Shown one piece after another: positions 60,527 through 64,000 of a stretch of 64,000 bases of DNA. Source of the stretch: Anthopleura xanthogrammica (lineage: Eukaryota > Cnidaria > Anthozoa > Actiniaria > Actiniidae); NCBI GenBank assembly GCA_964019055.1, contig OZ025213.1:9821216-9885215 (forward strand). Reading direction: 5' to 3'. Every line of letters starts with the position of its first letter. Positions within the stretch are counted from its first letter, which is position 1. The position numbers were made by a program, and so were the translations under genes. A model generated the notes under the pieces. That model made no database searches. It was given only the letters and a program-made list of their open reading frames with translations, and was not told the origin of the DNA.

Positions 60527-60813
60527 CGATGACGTTAATGATTAACAATGCTGCAGAATTTTTAAAAGCAATGTATGGCTGGCTGGCGCCGGGAAGGGGG
60601 TGGGGGGGGGGGGAGGGAAGGGGGGCACACTTGAGGAAAACATGTGAAAAAAAAAGTCATATATTGATAATCTTTTCCTTTTATTTGGCATTTTTTCCCC
60701 AGAAGGTATCATGGAGAAACTTACCCCAAGGGATTTAGTTCACTTTGTGTGCTCTCTTTCAAAACCAAGAATAGAATTGCAACTCCAGCCAATATCGGAA
60801 CAATGCACTTCAT
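44960..60813 (-). CDS. Secreted VWDE-like protein (VWD, EGF, FN3)
   Basis: 21 exons on the minus strand, all with GT-AG borders and matching phases: 60813-60725, 59910-59809, 56548-56433, 55549-55514, 54519-54260, 53683-53588, 53229-52879, 52792-52719, 52201-52138, 51988-51776, 51669-51470, 51290-50819, 50697-50438, 50362-50248, 49766-49509, 48977-48863, 48779-48390, 48322-48225, 47209-47044, 45833-45528, 45240-44960. Total 4062 nt, 1353 residues. Exon 1 is a signal peptide ([15 protein letters not shown]). Exons 2-4 are Cys-rich (YYCCTGW). Exons 8-11 form a von Willebrand type D domain ([15 protein letters not shown]-like [18 protein letters not shown]). Exon 12 has a furin-like RIRNKRS site. 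Exon 13 ends in an EGF ([18 protein letters not shown]). Exon 16 is a short Cys-rich module. Exon 17 has a cadherin-like segment and a second EGF. Exons 18-21 encode three FN3 domains. The order resembles animal VWDE; the FN3 tail is unlike vertebrate VWDE as I recall it. An acceptor at 60816-60817 implies a 5' UTR intron, perhaps from a donor near 61314. Probably an extracellular matrix or secreted regulator. Confidence 0.88.
46664..46795. mobile_element. MITE with TGTCCAATTTGG ends
   Basis: The arms TGTCCAATTTGGAAATAATT and their complement ending TTTCCAAATTGGACA are near-perfect. An inner pair, AAATTAGAC and GTCTAATTT, forms a second stem. It lies in the intron between VWDE-like exons 19 and 20. 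Confidence 0.75.
49040..49145 (+). mobile_element. SINE fragment
   Basis: GTAGAGTTTGTTGCTCTCC followed by GGGCTCACCGGTTTCCCTC matches the body of the 26641 SINE. The tRNA-like head is not clear. Intron 15 of the VWDE-like gene. Confidence 0.45.
49987..50230. mobile_element. MITE with TACAGCGCGACGCG ends
   Basis: The left arm TACAGCGCGACGCGCC and the right arm ending GGCGCGTCGCGCTGTA are inverted. Pairing extends to the CCACCC/GGGTGG blocks with few mismatches. Its GC-rich ends contrast with the AT-rich intron between VWDE-like exons 14 and 15. Confidence 0.75.
52273..52630. mobile_element. MITE with CGAATGCCAATATGGCCGCC ends
   Basis: About 21-24 bp terminal inverted repeats with a near-perfect match; 358 bp, AT-rich interior, no ORF. 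It lies in the intron between VWDE-like exons 8 and 9, within the VWD domain coding region. Confidence 0.75.
53755..54220. repeat. Perfect (ATGAAC)n hexanucleotide array, about 78 copies
   Basis: No interruption is visible over about 466 bp. It fills most of the 576-bp intron between VWDE-like exons 5 and 6, ending about 70 nt from the acceptor of exon 6. All six frames are open through it, producing spurious His-Val, Cys-Ser, Met-Phe, Glu-His and Asn-Met proteins. Such purity implies recent expansion or high instability. Confidence 0.95.
54655..54765 (-). mobile_element. tRNA-derived SINE head
   Basis: The reverse complement reads TCCTGTAGCTCAGTGTGCAA, then AGAGCATCGGCAACCAGC and GTGGGTTCGAATACC: a tRNA-like A box and B box with proper spacing. 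No full cloverleaf with an acceptor stem is apparent, so it is scored as a SINE head and not a functional tRNA. Confidence 0.6.
54899..55062. mobile_element. MITE with AAATTTAGTCGAGTTGTCTC ends
   Basis: Long inverted arms run inward from AAATTTAGTCGAGTTGTCTC and its complement to the GAATTTAA blocks. A GATGAAGACCGTAGTACC core is typical of some Penelope-like or non-autonomous elements. A 20-bp exact direct repeat brackets the region (54841-54860 and 55058-55077). VWDE-like intron 4. Confidence 0.65.
55633..55961. repeat. (GATGAT)-type microsatellite
   Basis: Imperfect GAT/GAC/GGT trinucleotide array. The Met/Thr-rich and Ser-rich open frames across it are artefacts of the repeat. A shorter relative lies at 60420-60540. 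Both are intronic or near intron borders in the VWDE-like gene. Confidence 0.9.
56827..57010. repeat. (TAA)n microsatellite
   Basis: Interrupted ATA/TAA trinucleotide array directly left of the 2.24-kb inverted-repeat element. Confidence 0.9.
57014..59255. mobile_element. 2.24-kb terminal-inverted-repeat element, non-autonomous
   Basis: The left end TCATTATATTCTACGCTAGC runs through AACGTTAGCAGCTGAT and AGCACGTGCATTTACGCATG to about 57127. The right end is its inverted match, 59168-59255, lacking a 17-nt segment. No transposase ORF was seen. It contains an (ACAT)n tract (57236-57310), a GC-rich hairpin (GCGCGGGCCGAAGGCCCGCGC near 57138), an inner nested inverted pair and a GGGCTCGGGTTTGCATTG hairpin (59058-59111). 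It occupies the intron between VWDE-like exons 2 and 3. Confidence 0.8.
58696..59158. mobile_element. Nested inverted-repeat element inside 57014-59255
   Basis: ATTCTAATCACTGATTCTAC begins the left arm (58697-58740) and its inverted match ends the right arm (59116-59157). A third, isolated forward copy of the arm is at 59499-59541, outside the larger element, suggesting an independent small transposon family. Confidence 0.65.
60420..60540. repeat. (GATGAT) microsatellite and G-rich tract
   Basis: GAT-rich array with GATCAT interruptions, followed by a G-rich run around 60594-60624. Lies in the first intron of the VWDE-like gene between the signal-peptide exon and exon 2. Confidence 0.85.
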
Positions 60814-61979
60814 GTCTATAGAGCGGATATGAAGATCTTCTAGTCTCTGGTTACATATCAAATAGTACAAGGGTTAGGAAATTGTTAACGAGAAAATAAC
60901 CTACATCTCTAGACAGTTTTGTGACTGAACATCTTCCAAAGTAAATGATTAACACTTGAGATGCTTGAGTGTTCCGTGATAGAGAAATGCAGGGAATAGC
61001 GGTGTTAATCAAAAGTGGCTGCAAACTTTTTGCCTAAAAATATTGAAGAGTTTATCATTCACTGGTTTGGTTTCAGGCTAAATTGCAGGACAAAAAGTTA
61101 AAATAGTCGCATCTTTAGGTAACCAATCAGATTGCATGATTTACTAAGCTGAGAAAAGAAATTTCCGAACAGATGACTACCAAGATCTGAATAAATAAAT
61201 GCCGAATAAACAAACCACAAATACACCATGGCCAATAAAGAAAAGATAATGTAGGAAAAATATTATTTTAAAAGATACAAATTAAGACCAAACGATACAC
61301 TTACCTACGAACGGGTAGCTAACTAGAATATCTTGTAATTGAACGGTAATTATTGGTCAGTGTCTTGTACGACTGGAGATGAAGTGTATTCGATGGAAGT
61401 CCAAGCAAAATGCGCAGTGTTTGTGATAGTTCAGTAGTTTAACTCCTAGAAGCTGATAGTATTTGAAGTATGATACGTGTTAATAGTAGTGCTGTGAGCA
61501 GAATTGGCAAATGATCAAAGGACAATAAACAGTGCACATTTTTCTGTTCATCGGACAAAGGTCATAAAAAAATAAATAAATAAACAGTCAAGAGTGCTTT
61601 AGATGAGTTCTGCATATCGAAACCATCCACATTGAACATTTTTTACACATTAAAAAACATGGTTAAAAATGTTATGTTATGTTCCATCTTAAGCTTAAAA
61701 TAGCTGCGAATGGTGATTTAAGTCTGAACGAAAAGAAATTGATCTCACTTGAAAAGCCTGAGCATATACTATTTTGTTAGATCTGGTCTCTTCTGCAATA
61801 CATGTAGAAGCAGCTTGATTACTGAGGTCAAGTACTTGCAGATGATTTGCTTTACTTGCCCAAGATCAGTATTTATTTTAAAGAATATGAAGAGCATAAT
61901 TTCTTTTGCGTATGAGGAAACACTCCACTTAAGTAGTTCAGGATTCAAATTTGAAGGAGATACTCAGCCATTTATGTAA

Positions 61980-62108
61980 GGGTTAGAGAATAAATGGGAT
62001 TTAGAGCTCCGAGCATCGATAGAAAGCCACGAGGGCGAACCTCGAGTGGCTTTCTATCATTGCGAGGAGCTTTAAATCCCATAAAGCACGAGTGTTTATT
62101 CTCTAACC
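61980..62108. mobile_element. MITE with GGGTTAGAGAATAAA ends
   Basis: Outer arms GGTTAGAGAATAAA and TTTATTCTCTAACC, then GGGATTTAGAGCTCC pairing with an inverted GAGCTTTAAATCCC, then GATAGAAAGCCAC pairing with GTGGCTTTCTATC. Three nested stem segments; 129 bp, non-coding. Confidence 0.75.
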
Positions 62109-62587
62109 GATTTAGAATATAAAGTCATACTCACGATACCATTGTTTGTATGCATTTGTTTGCTACGTTTTTTTGTTCCCCTCCAAAGAGAAAATGAATC
62201 TTTGAATAAAAGTAATATACGACATATTTTTTTAGCTTTGAAATAACAGAAATACAATGAAATGTTCTGTTCATTAAGAACATGTATGTGATGGTCTGTC
62301 CCCCGAGACTTAAGAATTTTAATCGAGAATTTACATAGTCAGTTGTAACTGTAACATGAAGAGACGTAAGCGGCCAAGGTCTCTGTCGACAAGTTTCAAT
62401 ATGATTTCAAGACAAAATTGTAAGTACAAGTTTTGAAGAAGAAAAAAAAACACGCTTTTTGAGTTTTATCTCATAAAATGTTAAGAATGTTAAAAATTGT
62501 CTCATAAGACATGTCTGACAAAATATTAATATTATATTTATTTTAGAATTACAGTTTGACTAGATGTCAGAGCGAATGTAAAAGGCC

Positions 62588-62937
62588 ATAGTATACTATT
62601 TGCACCATTCCCTTTCACGCTCGTCTATTAAGAATGGGAGTGATGACGACCGTGTCTGGCAGAGAACAAAAGAGGAGGCAAACAGCCATGGGAGGGCAAG
62701 GGAGGGAAAAAACCAGACAAGGGCGCCCGAAAGGAGACGAAGCGATGAAAGAGGCCGGCAACAGAAATCTGGTTATAACACCTGCAAGGCCGATGAGCTT
62801 CTGGTGTGAAGTGCGAGGTTCACCTCGTGGGTCTTCTTATTTATACTCGCTCAGAAAGGGACTGGTGCGAATAGTATACTATTTGCACCATTCCCTTTCA
62901 CGCTCGTCTATTAAGAATGGGAGTGATGACGACCGTG
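62588..62937 (+). repeat. 67-bp exact direct repeat pair
   Basis: 62588-62654 and 62871-62937 are identical (ATAGTATACTATTTGCACCA onwards), 283 bp apart. The spacer ends GAAAGGGACTGGTGC, which is the near-complement of GCACCATTCCCTTTC inside each repeat. It could be a tandem unit of about 283 bp, truncated after 1.2 copies, or a short terminal-repeat element. Confidence 0.8.
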
Positions 62938-64000
62938 GAACCGTACCAATCACTAAGACGTCCGAAAGGTTACCCCCAACAAGGACCAGTCCCATTCTCA
63001 AAACTAAAACCCCAAACTAACCAAAACTAGACAAAATAGTTTCTTATTATATTCTGATTTCCAATATACAATTGAGCTCCGAAGTTCAGTCCGATAAATA
63101 AGAGCTAAGCAGATAACGAAGGTGGAAAAGCGGTAACAAAGTTTTTTAAAGCATTCAGGTCTGAGTAGTAAGACGTGACGGACTCCACCGACTGAAGGTC
63201 CACCCGGGCGCACGACGTTGGCCAGCTTAATGTAATAGGATGCTCAGTGTTCGGGGATTGCATCATCCAACATGAGACATGGCGTCTGCCAATTGAGCAA
63301 CGTAAGAAGCACTTATGCGAGAATTCCCGGCTGCCATCCCCTGGGTAAAAATGGGAGAGCCATCAAGTTTTTCCCAGCCCGGCCGAGTTCTTTCAACCAA
63401 CAAGGGGAAGAAAGAGGGCGTGTTTTCCCATTCAGGAAAGTGGTATGTTAAACTTGGATGGTTCACTGAAAGCTGTCCAGTAATAAGTAAATAGGTACTG
63501 ATACGTAAGAGGGCTGGGAGGAGAGAAGAAACCCAGGGGATGGCAGCCTGAGCGTCAGTAATCCGACTAGGGAATTAGGCTCCCTTTCAGACTGCCATGG
63601 GGGGGGGGGGGGGGGGGGGGGATGGGTGTACGAAACAGCCTTACCTAACTAAAAAGAAAGCCGATTTCAATAAATGGGTTTTAAAACTTGATGTAAGGCA
63701 GCATTGACACGGCTCGGTGATAGATGTTATATAAACTAAGAATCTTACTAAGGCACGAGTGTAAAAAACAATCTAAATAATGTCTGAAGAGATCCAATCA
63801 TACGAGATGAAAGAACCTGACAAAAATTAACAGCGTCACAGCAAAATACATATAAATATCAAACTACCGCTATTCAGTCGGCGTGAAGAGAGAATGACAA
63901 AACTCAGAGCAACTTGACAAAATTTTACTGATGAGGCAAAGAAAAGTGTCCAATTTAAGATACAAAATCGACGCATTTTTTAAGGGTCAATGCAACTCGG

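Larger units (their letters stand above)
60820..64000. other. Gene-poor region upstream of the VWDE-like gene
   Basis: Includes a possible 5' UTR exon donor (TAG|GTAAG) near 61315, a MITE (61980-62108), a 67-bp direct repeat pair and a poly-G run (63599-63621). Open frames at 62600-63020 and 63263-63466 follow repeat DNA and show no known family. Confidence 0.45.

Noticed and set aside
62600..63020. Arg/Glu-rich open frames
   Set aside because: They run through the 67-bp direct repeats and purine-rich repeat DNA without any recognisable domain.

Overview
The window looks like nuclear DNA from a marine invertebrate, most likely an anthozoan cnidarian (sea anemone or coral). That assignment is an inference. 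It rests on AT-rich, intron-rich genes with GT-AG introns, two PAR-type bZIP genes side by side, an astacin protease with a C-terminal ShKT domain, a VWD/EGF/FN3 secreted protein, and dense small terminal-inverted-repeat elements and tRNA-derived SINEs. No prokaryotic operon, CRISPR array, rRNA or intact tRNA gene was seen.

Layout. 1-4860: no gene recognised, old repeats only. 4874-12009 (+): two neighbouring PAR-bZIP transcription factor genes, each a tiny first exon plus one large exon split by a phase-1 intron. The first has three CACGTG E-boxes, a CRE half-site and a TTATGCAAT site just upstream; the second has three E-boxes just downstream. 14501-16687 (-): a TMEM184-type membrane protein gene of which only the N-terminal exon, a 37-nt second exon and the C-terminal exon can be found. 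19143-26025 (+): a six-exon astacin metalloprotease with signal peptide, propeptide, catalytic domain and ShKT domain, all introns in phase 1. 26030-35000: repeats, including a 44-bp perfect hairpin. 34997-35504 (-): possible terminal exons of an unassigned gene. 36069-37901 (+): a two-exon GT31 beta-1,3-galactosyltransferase-like gene whose 3' end is tandemly duplicated. 39239-41596 (-): a 785-residue GRDP/DUF1399-like gene in one coding exon, with inverted Harbinger-type MITE copies on either side. 44960-60813 (-): a 21-exon secreted VWDE-like protein (1353 residues). Every exon phase closes. Its introns hold a perfect (ATGAAC)n array, a GAT-rich microsatellite, a 2.24-kb inverted-repeat element and several MITEs. 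60820-64000: repeats.

The genes do not form one pathway. The two bZIP genes are a likely tandem duplication and plausible clock- or light-regulated outputs. The astacin, the VWDE-like protein and the GT31 enzyme all belong to the secretory/extracellular compartment. The strongest novelty lies in the architecture: the E-box cluster, the missing middle of the TMEM184 gene, and the nested and inverted small transposons. Exon structures were read by hand from splice sites and reading-frame continuity; no transcript or database search was available.
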